Source: a virus
Virus record (IMG/VR): IMGVR_UViG_3300048833_000778
Coordinates: 1 to 43,353 of that record
DNA: 43,353 nt
Direction: 5' to 3' (one strand)
Shown here one piece after another: positions 14,898-22,485 of the stretch. Position 1 is the stretch's first letter. Every line of letters starts with the position of its first letter. Made by a program: the position numbers and the translations under genes. The notes below the pieces were generated by a model that saw only the letters and a program-made list of their open reading frames with translations, did no database searches and was not told the origin of the DNA.

Positions 14898-16336
14898 ACG
14901 TTGTCCAGCGTGTAGGTGCCGACGATGAAGATGTTGTCCGCCGCGATGAGCGCGTCGGCAAGGTTATGCGACTTCACGCCCAGATCCTTCTTCAGCTTAG
15001 CCTTCGGCACCACGCGCTTCTTGCCCTCGCTCTCGACCCACCAAGGCACGCAAAGCTCGGTGAACAGGGCATCGAGCTTCTCGGTGCCATTCTTCGACGA
15101 GAACGACAGGACGTCCTCAGGTCTGATGGACTGGCCGCGGACTACTGCGTTGAAGGTCAGCATCGCGCGGCGAGCCGTGCCTGCCCAAGCCTGGGCCTTC
15201 AGGTTCAGGTACTCGACCCGATTGAGCGGGCTGTTGGCGTTGAACGGGTCGCTCGGGTCATCGGGGTCCATCACCGCCCCGCCGGCGTGGAACGCATAGT
15301 GCGAGACCTTTGCGCCGTTCAGCTCGTTCTGCTCGTCAATGTAGCCGCCGACGAAGGCTCCGACGCCGATGGTGTCGTAGGAAACGCTTGCTCCCGCTTG
15401 TTTGGCGCGGGCCCAGACGCTCTTGGCGTTCTGGACCAGCTCATCCTTGCCGGATGCCCAATCGCTGGCGTCGGTAAATACCCCACCGATCTTGTCGACA
15501 GTGGCACACTTGTCCTCGCCGTCGTCCGCCGGATCGAACCCGATGACGTTGCGACCGACGAGGACCAGGCCAAGCTTCTCATGGGCATCGACGCATGCAT
15601 CGAGCCATCGACGCTTGAAGATCGAAAGCTCGCTGTCGCCGAGGGGTACGCCAACGTAGACGTGTTCGAACGTCTCAGGATCGCGCTCCTTCATCGCGGC
15701 GATGTCACGAAGCGCCTTCTGCGACAGGAACGGGTTTTCGGTGTAGTCGATCTTGTGGACCACCGTATGCGGCGGCGTGTTCACCACGAAGTTCTTCCAA
15801 ACGTAGTCGGTCACGAACTTGGGGTTGAACAGCAGGATCGCGAGGCTGTCCTCCTTGCGGATCGTCGGACCGATGATCACCCACTGGTCCTCGGTCAGCT
15901 TCTCCGCCTCCTCGACCCAGAGAATGTCGACGTCCGAGGTGCCCTTGATGTCCTCGATATTGCGCTCGATGCCGTAGAAGATGAACTCCGACCCGGTTGC
16001 CCGGTGGATGATCGTTGTCTTCTGCACTTCGTACTCGGAGGTCAGACCGAGGTGAGCGATCGCCCACTTGAGCTCGGTATAGACCGAGTCCTGAATGCGG
16101 TTCTGGAAGCGTCGGATGCACAGGACCCGCATGCGGACCCTGACGTGATTGACCAGCCGGACCAGCTGGCATGCCGTGTCTCTGGTCTTCGAGCTGGACC
16201 GGCCGCCGTGCAGCACCGCTGTGTCGGCGCCACCAATGAAGACCTTGTCCCAGAAGTCCCAGAGCGCCGGGTTGGTCAGCGCCGTCGAGCCATTCACTCC
16301 TCGTCCGACCGCTCCTGCCGCAGCACTTCTCGCCAT
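14894..16336 (-). CDS. terL: Terminase large subunit (PBSX/Terminase_3 type)
   Basis: This 480-residue protein is the DNA packaging motor. The N-terminal ATPase shows a Walker A variant GGRSSSKT (residues 44-51), a Walker B VDILWVEEAEKL (136-147) and an ILLFNPK coupling motif. The C-terminal nuclease half includes VIGFDPADDGEDKCA with the first acidic residues and a C-terminal SHNLADALIAADNIF acidic motif. The start overlaps the small terminase gene by 43 bases, a common arrangement. Length is normal. Confidence 0.95.
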   Translation of the reverse strand: MARSAAAGAVGRGVNGSTALTNPALWDFWDKVFIGGADTAVLHGGRSSSKTRDTACQLVRLVNHVRVRMRVLCIRRFQNRIQDSVYTELKWAIAHLGLTSEYEVQKTTIIHRATGSEFIFYGIERNIEDIKGTSDVDILWVEEAEKLTEDQWVIIGPTIRKEDSLAILLFNPKFVTDYVWKNFVVNTPPHTVVHKIDYTENPFLSQKALRDIAAMKERDPETFEHVYVGVPLGDSELSIFKRRWLDACVDAHEKLGLVLVGRNVIGFDPADDGEDKCATVDKIGGVFTDASDWASGKDELVQNAKSVWARAKQAGASVSYDTIGVGAFVGGYIDEQNELNGAKVSHYAFHAGGAVMDPDDPSDPFNANSPLNRVEYLNLKAQAWAGTARRAMLTFNAVVRGQSIRPEDVLSFSSKNGTEKLDALFTELCVPWWVESEGKKRVVPKAKLKKDLGVKSHNLADALIAADNIFIVGTYTLDNV

Positions 16337-16896
16337 GTGCGGGTTTCCGTCTTGATCGGGCCGCCGTTCGGACCAGAGTGCTCGTGCTTGTCGACGAACA
16401 TGCCGAGGTGCTTCCCGATGTCGACGAGCGCCGCCCGCTTGTCGTGCAGCTTGACCTTCAACCCGCCCTTGTCGGTCTGGCTGATCTCGGAAATTGCCGC
16501 CGCGGTCTCGTCGTCGATCTCATCGGACGCGACGACCTGGACCTGATTGGTAACGGCCATCTTGGCCTCACCGGTTTCCTCGTCGACTTCGATCTCGGTG
16601 ATGAACGGCTTCCAGGCAACGGCCTTGCGAATGTCGGAAAAGCCGATCTTGGCCAACTCCCGCAGCACGCGGTCAGCGGTGATCCCAGTTCGATGGGCTC
16701 GCCTCGCCTGCGCCTCGGCGATGGCAGCGGCGACATGTGGCATCGCCAGCAACTGCGATGCCTTGGTCTTGGCAGTGCGGGGGCTGTAGCCGGCGCGGAC
16801 AGCCGACTGGGTGGCGTTCAGATCGAGCAGGTACTCGTCGACGAAACGAGCCTGCTTTGGCGTCAGCGCCGGACCGGCGCCATCGCGCTCGGTCAT
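16294..16896 (-). CDS. terS: Terminase small subunit (Terminase_2 type)
   Basis: This 200-residue protein opens with the family signature LTPKQARFVDEYLLDLNATQ, SAVRAGYSPRTAKTKASQLL and an AQARRAHRTGI helix, which binds the packaging site. The middle holds acidic beta segments and the C-terminal LHDKRAALVDIGKHLGMF that contacts the large subunit. GGAG lies 7 bases before the ATG. It is the first gene of the late packaging and head operon. Confidence 0.95.
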   Translation of the reverse strand: MTERDGAGPALTPKQARFVDEYLLDLNATQSAVRAGYSPRTAKTKASQLLAMPHVAAAIAEAQARRAHRTGITADRVLRELAKIGFSDIRKAVAWKPFITEIEVDEETGEAKMAVTNQVQVVASDEIDDETAAAISEISQTDKGGLKVKLHDKRAALVDIGKHLGMFVDKHEHSGPNGGPIKTETRTWREVLRQERSDEE

Positions 16897-16934
16897 GGCT
16901 TGGCTCCAACTGTGTTTTACCTTCTCGTCGAACT

Positions 16935-16951
16935 ATCCGGAACTTCCGGAT
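16935..16951. promoter_or_regulatory. 17-bp palindrome upstream of the terminase operon
   Basis: ATCCGGAACTTCCGGAT is a perfect palindrome around a central C. It lies 38 bases before the small terminase ATG and just after the terminator-like stem of the previous gene. It could bind a dimeric regulator, or form part of a pac/cos or antitermination site. No function is shown by the sequence. Confidence 0.35.
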
Positions 16952-16966
16952 GGTTGGAGAAGAAGG

Positions 16967-16992
16967 CCGGAGCGCCGCTGAAGGCGCTCCGG
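16967..16992 (-). terminator. Rho-independent-like terminator before the terminase genes
   Basis: The 10-bp arms ccggagcgcc (16967-16976) and ggcgctccgg (16983-16992) enclose a 6-base loop. On the minus strand the stem is followed by a pyrimidine-rich CCTTCTTCTCC stretch. It lies 18 bases after the stop of the secreted protein gene and before the late genes, so transcription must pass it to reach the terminase operon, a natural target for the NusG-like protein. Confidence 0.5.
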
Positions 16993-17010
16993 ATCGTCTC
17001 AGCTAACTGA

Positions 17011-17331
17011 TTAGGTTCGGCACCAGCCCACGTCGTCATCGCGCAGCATGTGGCCGAAGGCGTCGAGCATCAGCGGCGCGGTGATCGGACAGAGTGCCGC
17101 GATAGGCTGGTCGTCGCCATCACCTTCACCGGAGCCGGGCAGGTCAGCGACGATGGGTACGGCGAGGTCGATAGCCTGATCGATGGTCACGACGGCGAAG
17201 TCGGCCGGCGCGACCAGGTCGATGGTCATGGGCTCGTCGAGAACGAGGCCGACACCGGCATGGGCGACAGGAGCGGCGAGGCACATGGTGGCGAGCACAA
17301 GCGCGCCAACCGCAATCAGCTTGCGGAGCAT
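17011..17331 (-). CDS. Secreted hypothetical protein
   Basis: This 106-residue protein has a clear Sec signal peptide (MLRKLIAVGALVLATMCLAA, cleavage near AHA-G at residues 24-26). The mature part is short, acidic and has two Cys residues (ALCPIT and GWCRT) that could form a disulfide. AAGGA lies 6 bases before the ATG. It sits between the NusG-like gene and a terminator-like hairpin, so it is probably cotranscribed with the NusG-like gene. I do not recognise the family. Confidence 0.6.
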   Translation of the reverse strand: MLRKLIAVGALVLATMCLAAPVAHAGVGLVLDEPMTIDLVAPADFAVVTIDQAIDLAVPIVADLPGSGEGDGDDQPIAALCPITAPLMLDAFGHMLRDDDVGWCRT

Positions 17332-17478
17332 GGGCAGTCCTTTCGATGGAGGGATTTACACGGGCATGGCTGCGCCGACGCGCGGAGTGCCTTTGCTCCG
17401 CGGGCCCGGCCGGAGGACACAAAGGAACCCGCCAGACAGCCCGAATGCGAAATAGGTGAAGTAGGTCGGGTCGACTCG

Positions 17479-18213
17479 TCAAGCGGCAAGGCGCGTCGCC
17501 CTGCTGGGCTGGTTTGCCGGGTTCTGCAGCTCGACCTGCCCCGGCTCCATCCAGATCGGCGTCAAGCGGCCGAAGATTTCGACCAGCACCTTCAGGCGGT
17601 CGAGGCTGTCGACCTCGTCAACGATGCCCGGGAAGCTGGCGAACGGCCCATCGTTGACCATCACTTCCTCGCCCTCCATCAGGCGCCGAAGATCGGCGAG
17701 TGCCCCCTCTTTTGTCTGGCCCCGCCGACGCTGCGCCTCGCGGGTGTTGTCGAACTCGAGGCTGGCTTGGGCGAACACCAGGCCCTCGACCAGTCTGGTC
17801 GGCAGCGCGAACGGCACGATCTCGCCGAAGTGGTTCAGATCGCCAAGCGGCGCAACGACGCCCTCGCAACGCCTCAGTGCTCCCCATGTCGGGCGGGCAC
17901 CGCGATCGAACCACTCACGATCCGGGATTTGCGGGAACTCGATGAGCACGTAGCCAGGCATCACCAGCTCGACGCGCTCCTGCCACTGCTTGGTGCGCCG
18001 ATGCTGGGTCTCGACCCGCCGCTCGGGCAGAAACGTACCGAAGCCCGCAGCGCTCAAGGCAGCCCGCGCCCGACGCTCGGCGTGCGAACGGGTGACCACG
18101 ACGTACCAGTTGGATGAGTTAACTTTTGGCAACTTGCGGCTCCATGGGCAAACGGAGCCGAGCAGGTCATTCAGGGCATGCGGATGGTGACGTGAGTTGG
18201 GTGGGGTTGGCAA
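17479..18213 (-). CDS. NusG-like transcription elongation factor, probable late antiterminator
   Basis: The product has an N-terminal NGN domain (residues 36-140, [40 protein letters not shown]) and a C-terminal KOW domain (about 181-225, [20 protein letters not shown]). That is the full NusG plan, close to specialised paralogs such as RfaH. Such factors bind RNA polymerase and suppress pauses and termination. It sits between the early control region and the late operon. The ATG at 18213 gives 244 residues with a 35-residue unrelated leader. A TTG at 18132-18130, with GGAG 7 bases upstream, gives a protein that starts right before the NGN domain and may be the true start. Confidence 0.8.
   Translation of the reverse strand: MPTPPNSRHHPHALNDLLGSVCPWSRKLPKVNSSNWYVVVTRSHAERRARAALSAAGFGTFLPERRVETQHRRTKQWQERVELVMPGYVLIEFPQIPDREWFDRGARPTWGALRRCEGVVAPLGDLNHFGEIVPFALPTRLVEGLVFAQASLEFDNTREAQRRRGQTKEGALADLRRLMEGEEVMVNDGPFASFPGIVDEVDSLDRLKVLVEIFGRLTPIWMEPGQVELQNPANQPSRATRLAA
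18137..18160 (-). promoter_or_regulatory. Hairpin covering a candidate ribosome site of the NusG-like gene
   Basis: CGGCTCC (18160-18154 on the minus strand) pairs with GGAGCCG (18143-18137) over a 10-base loop. The GGAG of the second arm is the ribosome site that would serve the TTG start at 18132, so the hairpin could hide it. If translation begins at the upstream ATG this stem is simply coding. Confidence 0.35.
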
Positions 18214-18231
18214 GGGCAGGACTTGCGATGA

Positions 18232-18461
18232 GGTTTCATCGGTTTCGTCTGAACCACCAATACATTCGTGTTCAAAGGCTCCAAATGAAACACTCCATAC
18301 CGATGAAACCGACGAAACCTAGATAACTATCTCTCTATATTGATTTCTCTCTATTTTTGCCCTTAGGTTTCGTCGGGGAGACTAGGGGGTTATGTCGGGT
18401 TTCGTAGGGTGGATTTGAGGCGCTCAGCGCCCTTACGGTGTTTTGTAGGACCGACGAAACT
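18232..18461. repeat. Cluster of seven GGTTTCRTC 9-mers
   Basis: Copies lie at 18232-18240 and 18241-18249 (head to tail, plus strand), 18302-18310 and 18311-18319 (head to tail, minus strand), 18366-18374 (plus), 18398-18406 (plus, last base A) and 18453-18461 (minus, one mismatch). The region is non-coding, AT-rich in its middle, and separates the NusG-like gene from the toxin-antitoxin genes. The repeats look like binding sites of one protein: a regulator of late transcription or a replication initiator. Confidence 0.6.
18309..18376. promoter_or_regulatory. 13-bp inverted repeat flanking a 42-base AT-rich core
   Basis: The arms ccgacgaaaccta (18309-18321) and taggtttcgtcgg (18364-18376) are perfect complements. 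The core between them is AT-rich and holds a direct repeat TCTCTCTAT at 18330-18338 and 18346-18354, spaced 16 bases. This looks like a promoter core under control of the flanking repeats, or a DNA-unwinding element. In the 384 bases without a gene (18214-18597) this is the main visible structure, together with the 9-mers and the toxin-antitoxin promoter. Confidence 0.5.
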
Positions 18462-18544
18462 CCGCTCTTCCGACGCTACCCCCTACGATACCCTGCCGAC
18501 CAACCGTTGCCCACTTGCATCGCGCTACGAGAGCCATTAACTAG

Positions 18545-18587
18545 CAACTAGATTTTAGTTGCAGGTGGGCGGACCGATAATTAGGTT
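18545..18587 (+). promoter_or_regulatory. Candidate promoter and operator of the hicAB-chaperone operon
   Basis: TTGCAG (18559-18564) and TAGGTT (18582-18587) are spaced by 17 bases and end 10 bases before the hicA ATG. An inverted repeat CAACTA (18545-18550) / TAGTTG (18556-18561) overlaps the -35 region. HicB antitoxins with ribbon-helix-helix domains repress their own promoter at such repeats. The -10 match is weak. Confidence 0.4.
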
Positions 18588-18597
18588 ATGAGGGGCC

Positions 18598-18849
18598 ATG
18601 GGCCGAACGGATAAGCTCGCCGAAGCGTTCAAAGAATGTTCAGGTCCATTCCCATACCGCGACTTGAAACGGCTCCTTGAGGCGCTTGGATATGCCGACA
18701 TTACAAAGAATGCGGGCAGCTCGAGGCGCTTCTACAACAAGGGCATCGACGACCTAATCCTTTGCCATGAGCCCCATCCCGGCAAAGAGATACACCTATA
18801 TCTGGTAAAACAGATCAGAGACCAACTAAAGGAAAAGGGACTGATATGA
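18598..18849 (+). CDS. hicA: HicA-family toxin (mRNA interferase)
   Basis: This 83-residue protein has the small double-stranded-RNA-binding fold of HicA toxins: FPYRDLKRLLEALGYADI, a GSSRRFYN turn (residues 40-47), then LILCHEPHPGKEIHLYLVKQ and a C-terminal helix. HicA cuts mRNA to stop growth until HicB neutralises it. The catalytic His usually found in the GSH turn is a Ser here (position 42), as in some family branches that rely on the HEPHP region. It overlaps hicB by 4 bases (ATGA). Confidence 0.8.
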   Translation: MGRTDKLAEAFKECSGPFPYRDLKRLLEALGYADITKNAGSSRRFYNKGIDDLILCHEPHPGKEIHLYLVKQIRDQLKEKGLI

Positions 18850-19358
18850 AGACGGTGACGTACAAGGGATTTCAGGCCTCGGTTGAGTTCGAGGATGATG
18901 CCCTGTTTGTGCGAGTGCTTCACATTCCTGATCTCTTGGTTGCTCAGTGTGAGAGCGCAAAAGACGTTCAGGAGACGCTGAAGCGTCTCGTCGATGAGTA
19001 TTTAGAAACCTGCAATGAACTCGGCAGGGAGCCCAACAAACCATTCAGCGGCACTCTCAACGTGCGCATTGGGGCTGACCTGCATCGGCGAGCCGCAATG
19101 GCGGCCGCCGAACGCAAAGAGAGCATTAACGCGTGGATCGCAGAGGCCATCTCGCAACGAGTGGAATGCGATGACCTCACGGCTAGAATTGGCGGCAAGC
19201 TAGAGGACATTCAGCGAGATGCTGAAGTCGTACACATCGCTCGCGGGCATGTCTCTGAGGCGGTGGTAGTAGAGCGCCGCGTCGAGGTCGCGCAGGTCAA
19301 AAGCTTGCTGTATCCAGCAGATGACGAAAAGGCGTCGAGCTGGGGGAGATTCCACTGA
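18846..19358 (+). CDS. hicB: HicB-family antitoxin with long C-terminal extension
   Basis: Residues 1-62 form the degraded-RNase-H HicB domain (VTYKGFQASVEFEDDALFVR, EYLETCNELGREP). Residues 67-106 are a ribbon-helix-helix DNA-binding domain (FSGTLNVRIGADLHRRAAMA, SINAWIAEAI). A further 64 residues follow, ending in SSWGRFH, which usual HicB proteins of about 110 residues lack. The antitoxin blocks HicA and represses the operon. Since a SecB-like gene follows directly, the extension may be a chaperone-addiction tail that makes the antitoxin depend on that chaperone. Confidence 0.85.
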   Translation: MKTVTYKGFQASVEFEDDALFVRVLHIPDLLVAQCESAKDVQETLKRLVDEYLETCNELGREPNKPFSGTLNVRIGADLHRRAAMAAAERKESINAWIAEAISQRVECDDLTARIGGKLEDIQRDAEVVHIARGHVSEAVVVERRVEVAQVKSLLYPADDEKASSWGRFH

Positions 19359-19843
19359 TGGCGAAAGCCACGCAAGCATCTGCGAAAATGCGGGCTGGCT
19401 ACGAAGTCGACACAATATTACTTCTCGACATCGCCGGCCAGCTTACACCACGTTCTGCCCCAGGAGAGACCGTCGAGGAGACCGAGGAGGATCTGCGCGC
19501 AAACGGCGACATCTCTGGCATCGACTCGCAGGGAGATGATGGAAAGCACTTCTTTACGGCAACCTTTCGTTGCAGCCGTAGGGGCGGAAGCGCCACGACC
19601 ACACAGGTCAGGTTTTCTGCGACTTACGGCATCCTCTTTTCGTACAAAGGGAAGGCAGTGAAAGAGACCGCGCGTGAGATTGCTCGTTCCTTGGCCTGGA
19701 GCAGATTCATTGATCTCTTCTCGATAACCAATGGGCAGATGCGAGCAAGAATGCCGCCTCTGCCAATCCAGCTCGACGAAATCGACGATCAGGAAAGCGT
19801 AATAGAGGGCGAAACGGTCTCACCCCCGAAGGAAGCGGAATAG
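19358..19843 (+). CDS. SecB-like chaperone of a toxin-antitoxin-chaperone cassette
   Basis: This 161-residue protein starts on the stop of hicB (TGATG). The order of strands and the C-terminal pattern resemble SecB: an LLLDIAGQLTPR strand, HFFTATFRCSRRGGSATTTQ hairpin, the YGILFSYKG strand, then a helix and RFIDLFSITNGQMRARMPPL, which matches the F-x-Y-x-R...PPL region of SecB and of the Rv1957-type chaperones. The tail is acidic. Known toxin-antitoxin-chaperone systems place a SecB-like gene after the antitoxin, as here. The fold call is by eye and needs a profile search; identity to true SecB is low. Confidence 0.6.
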   Translation: MAKATQASAKMRAGYEVDTILLLDIAGQLTPRSAPGETVEETEEDLRANGDISGIDSQGDDGKHFFTATFRCSRRGGSATTTQVRFSATYGILFSYKGKAVKETAREIARSLAWSRFIDLFSITNGQMRARMPPLPIQLDEIDDQESVIEGETVSPPKEAE

Positions 19844-22126
19844 CTCCTTTGGACGGCCTCCTTTCGGCCCAGGCTCAACCCTGAAGGCTAGAACGTTGTC
19901 GCCGGCGACGAGAGTCTTGATCAGTTCCTCGACGTCACGCCCCTTGATGCGACCGTCGATACGCCGGATCAGCTCGTTCCGACTGATCTCGCCGGCGGCG
20001 CGGATGATGCCCAGCACCAGCTTGTGCTGCGCCTGCACCCAGCTCTCCACCATGTCTCGCCGGACCGTCGTTACGAACTGGTCGACGCTGTAGCGCACCA
20101 GGTTGGTCGCGAACGCCATATCAGCCTCACACAACTCGACCGAGGCGAGATCCTGCGGCGTGCGCCCGCAGGCGATAATGGTGGCGACCCGCTTGGCCTG
20201 CTCCGCGAAGCGGCCGTAGAGCATCAGCGCATCGTCATGGTCGGACGCGCGCAGCATATCCTGCTGCAGCGCCTTGTTCGCTTCGTTAATTGCCTCAGCC
20301 TCAGAAGAGAACGGCACCAAGATCGGCGTAGGGTAGCCGTCGCCACGCTGCGCCAGCGTCAACTGCATGGGAGGCAGGCAGGCGTGTAGCCATTGCAACC
20401 GCTGCTTCAGCGTCTCGGGCAATGCCATCACGCCGTCCCGTTCCTGCCCCTTGGCGACCTCGCCGAAGCGGGGCAGCAACAGGAACCTGTTGAACAGGCC
20501 GTTGGTCACGTCCTTGCTCACCAGCGAGCGGGCGAAGTCCTTGATCGTCGATGCGCCGTAGAAAGACAGCGCCGGCCGCATGATCTTGTTGTCGCCCCGG
20601 TTGAGGCTGACGTCCGGCGAATAGGTGCCCGTGTTGGTGCCCCAGAGCGACCGCAGGCCCTCGCTGATGGCCGACTGGCTGGTCGAGGCGTTCTTCGACC
20701 GCAGCCCGATCAGCTTGTCGGCGAACTCATCGGCCACCATCACCTTGCTGGCCTGGTGCTGCAGCGCGACCACGATCGCCGGCAGCGATACGTTCCAGCC
20801 CATGTGCATCGAACCGTTGCCGCAGACCTCGTCGAGGGCGAGGCGGATGCAGTCCATGGGGTGCTGCTTACCCATGCCGGACGGCGCGATAGCTCCGACA
20901 TAGAGCGCCGTGCAGCTGGGCCGCGTCCGGGTGTAGACCTTCCGGCCGAGCAGCGTGCCGACGATGACGAGCGCGGCGCCGAGGGCATGAATGCGGATCG
21001 GCTCGGCCGACCAGTCGCAGATCCAATCGACCAGCTCGCCGACCACGCCGGGCGGCCGAAGCGCCGAGTCGGGTAAGTCGAACTGATCGACGGCGCCGCC
21101 GATGGGGTCGGATGAGGTGATTTCTTCTGCACCGGTTTCGGCGCTGAAACCGGCAGGGACACTGGGCTTTAGGTTGATTTCCTTCGACATACCCGCGAGC
21201 AACTTGGCGCTGGCGGCATAGTCCTCAGCCGTGATCGTCTGGTACTCGCTCTCGGGCATCTGCCGAGGATCGCGCGCTCCCGACCTCAGCCCCGAAGCGA
21301 TCGTCTTTCTCACCGCAATAGGACCATCGTCGTGGGCCAGTTCCGCCGCGGCGTTCTCCAACATGGCAGAGACCTGCGCTCCGGTGATCCACCCTGCCCC
21401 GACCAGTTGGCCCAAGGCGAAGGCGGACCGGTTCAGCTGATGGTTGCGCTGTCCTTTGGGTGCGGAGCGAACGGCATCAAGTTCCTGCTCGAGCGCGGCG
21501 CCGACATAGGCCGCCACCCGCTCATCGCTCGGGCGGTCGCCGGCAGGCACGAGAACGGGCACGGGCGCCGACTTCACCGGACTGGATATCAGGTCAACGA
21601 GCCATCCGGGCAGTACCGGCGCGTCGGCCAGTGAGCCAAATATCTCGTAGCGCCGCCCATCGGCCATGACCGTGCCGGCGGCGATGACGTATCCGCCGGC
21701 GCCGCGCACATCGATGCCAGCAGGCAGGCCGCCGCGCCCATTTCCGAGCTCGCGACCTGGCGGCTGACGGAAGACGAAGTGGGTCCCTGCATTCGGCGTT
21801 CCGACGACGGGGGCATCGTTCGGATCGAACTGGTTCTGGTGCATCAGCTCGGCGATAGCAGCGACGCCATCGTCCTCGCCGTGCCGATCGGCGTCGATGA
21901 CGATCAGCCCCGACTTGGCCAGGTCGAGGCCGATCGCGGCGTCAGGCCAGCGCTTCCACCACCCCGCGACCTTCGTACGATCGGACGTGGATTGGCTGCG
22001 CCAGAACACGCCCGGCATGGGCCGCTTCGCCTGCTCGCCGCCCGCGTGGCAGGGGAACACCGAGAAGCCCGCAGCAGCGAGGTCAGCGGCGACGCGCGCG
22101 TTTCCGACCGGTTCGGCGTCGGTCAT
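19820..22126 (-). CDS. Prim-pol/helicase replication protein
   Basis: This 768-residue protein joins an N-terminal bifunctional primase-polymerase domain (residues 10-180) to a helicase-like DUF3987-type ATPase (about 350-700). The first shows AAGFSVFPC, the acidic motif GLIVIDADRH (IDAD at 77-80), GTPNAGTHFVFR and GYVIAAGTV. The second has the P-loop APSGMGKQHPMD (SGMGKQ at 416-421) and LSFYGASTIKDFARSLVS. It probably primes and unwinds phage DNA. The start at ATG 22126 overlaps the previous stop (TGATG). The end overlaps the convergent SecB-like gene by 24 bases. It is the last gene of the early operon. Confidence 0.85.
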   Translation of the reverse strand: MTDAEPVGNARVAADLAAAGFSVFPCHAGGEQAKRPMPGVFWRSQSTSDRTKVAGWWKRWPDAAIGLDLAKSGLIVIDADRHGEDDGVAAIAELMHQNQFDPNDAPVVGTPNAGTHFVFRQPPGRELGNGRGGLPAGIDVRGAGGYVIAAGTVMADGRRYEIFGSLADAPVLPGWLVDLISSPVKSAPVPVLVPAGDRPSDERVAAYVGAALEQELDAVRSAPKGQRNHQLNRSAFALGQLVGAGWITGAQVSAMLENAAAELAHDDGPIAVRKTIASGLRSGARDPRQMPESEYQTITAEDYAASAKLLAGMSKEINLKPSVPAGFSAETGAEEITSSDPIGGAVDQFDLPDSALRPPGVVGELVDWICDWSAEPIRIHALGAALVIVGTLLGRKVYTRTRPSCTALYVGAIAPSGMGKQHPMDCIRLALDEVCGNGSMHMGWNVSLPAIVVALQHQASKVMVADEFADKLIGLRSKNASTSQSAISEGLRSLWGTNTGTYSPDVSLNRGDNKIMRPALSFYGASTIKDFARSLVSKDVTNGLFNRFLLLPRFGEVAKGQERDGVMALPETLKQRLQWLHACLPPMQLTLAQRGDGYPTPILVPFSSEAEAINEANKALQQDMLRASDHDDALMLYGRFAEQAKRVATIIACGRTPQDLASVELCEADMAFATNLVRYSVDQFVTTVRRDMVESWVQAQHKLVLGIIRAAGEISRNELIRRIDGRIKGRDVEELIKTLVAGDNVLAFRVEPGPKGGRPKELFRFLRG

Positions 22127-22485
22127 CAGAAAGGCGCCTCGTCGCGCAGGCGGCCCTTGAGGGCCGCGCGGTAGCCGGCAATCACCTGCTCGAGGAAGGT
22201 GTGCCACTCGGTAGCGGTGAGGGTCGCGAGGTCGGTCTTGCCGATCTCGTCGAGATAGGCCCCCGCCTTATCGCCGGCATCGCCGGTCGCCAGCTGCTCG
22301 ATGCGGCCGAATTCAAGCTGCTTCATCATGTACGTGCTCTTCGCGATTTGGAGGCACTCCGGATCGTCGCAACAGAAGGCGATCTCGGAAGCCGATTTGA
22401 TGCGGGGAGGCGCATATCCGTAGCCGACAGCAGGGCGGGCGCAGACAAAACACACGCGGTCAGAGATCCGAGGGTTGGTCATCAT
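22126..22485 (-). CDS. DUF6511-type phage protein with Cys pairs
   Basis: This 119-residue protein begins at ATG 22485 (ATGA overlap), or at the adjacent ATG 22482. It has VCFVCARPAVGYGYAPPR and FCCDDPECLQIAK, which together form a probable zinc site, then a KAGAYLDEIGKTDLATLTAT region and a C-terminal GYRAALKGRLRDEAPF. This pattern is common next to replication genes of Hyphomicrobiales phages, but no function is known. It lies between a zinc-ribbon protein and the prim-pol gene. Confidence 0.65.
   Translation of the reverse strand: MMTNPRISDRVCFVCARPAVGYGYAPPRIKSASEIAFCCDDPECLQIAKSTYMMKQLEFGRIEQLATGDAGDKAGAYLDEIGKTDLATLTATEWHTFLEQVIAGYRAALKGRLRDEAPF

Noticed and set aside
14312-16546. A 744-codon plus-strand frame opposite the terminase genes
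   Set aside because: The terminase motifs lie on the minus strand; this frame is compositional noise and also covers the real OsmC-like gene in a different frame.
17342-17481. A protein-like stretch (VDPTYFTYFAFGLSGGF...) just after the NusG-like stop
   Set aside because: It has no start codon after the previous in-frame stop, so it cannot be supported as a gene; it may be a chance hydrophobic reading.
18126-18326. A 66-codon plus-strand frame over the NusG-like start and the repeat region
   Set aside because: It crosses the repeats, lacks a ribosome site and has no protein-like features.
18232-18461. The repeated 9-mers as a CRISPR array
   Set aside because: Units are too short, spacing is irregular, orientations are mixed, and no cas1/cas2 genes are present. 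The Cas4-like gene is part of the phage recombination block.
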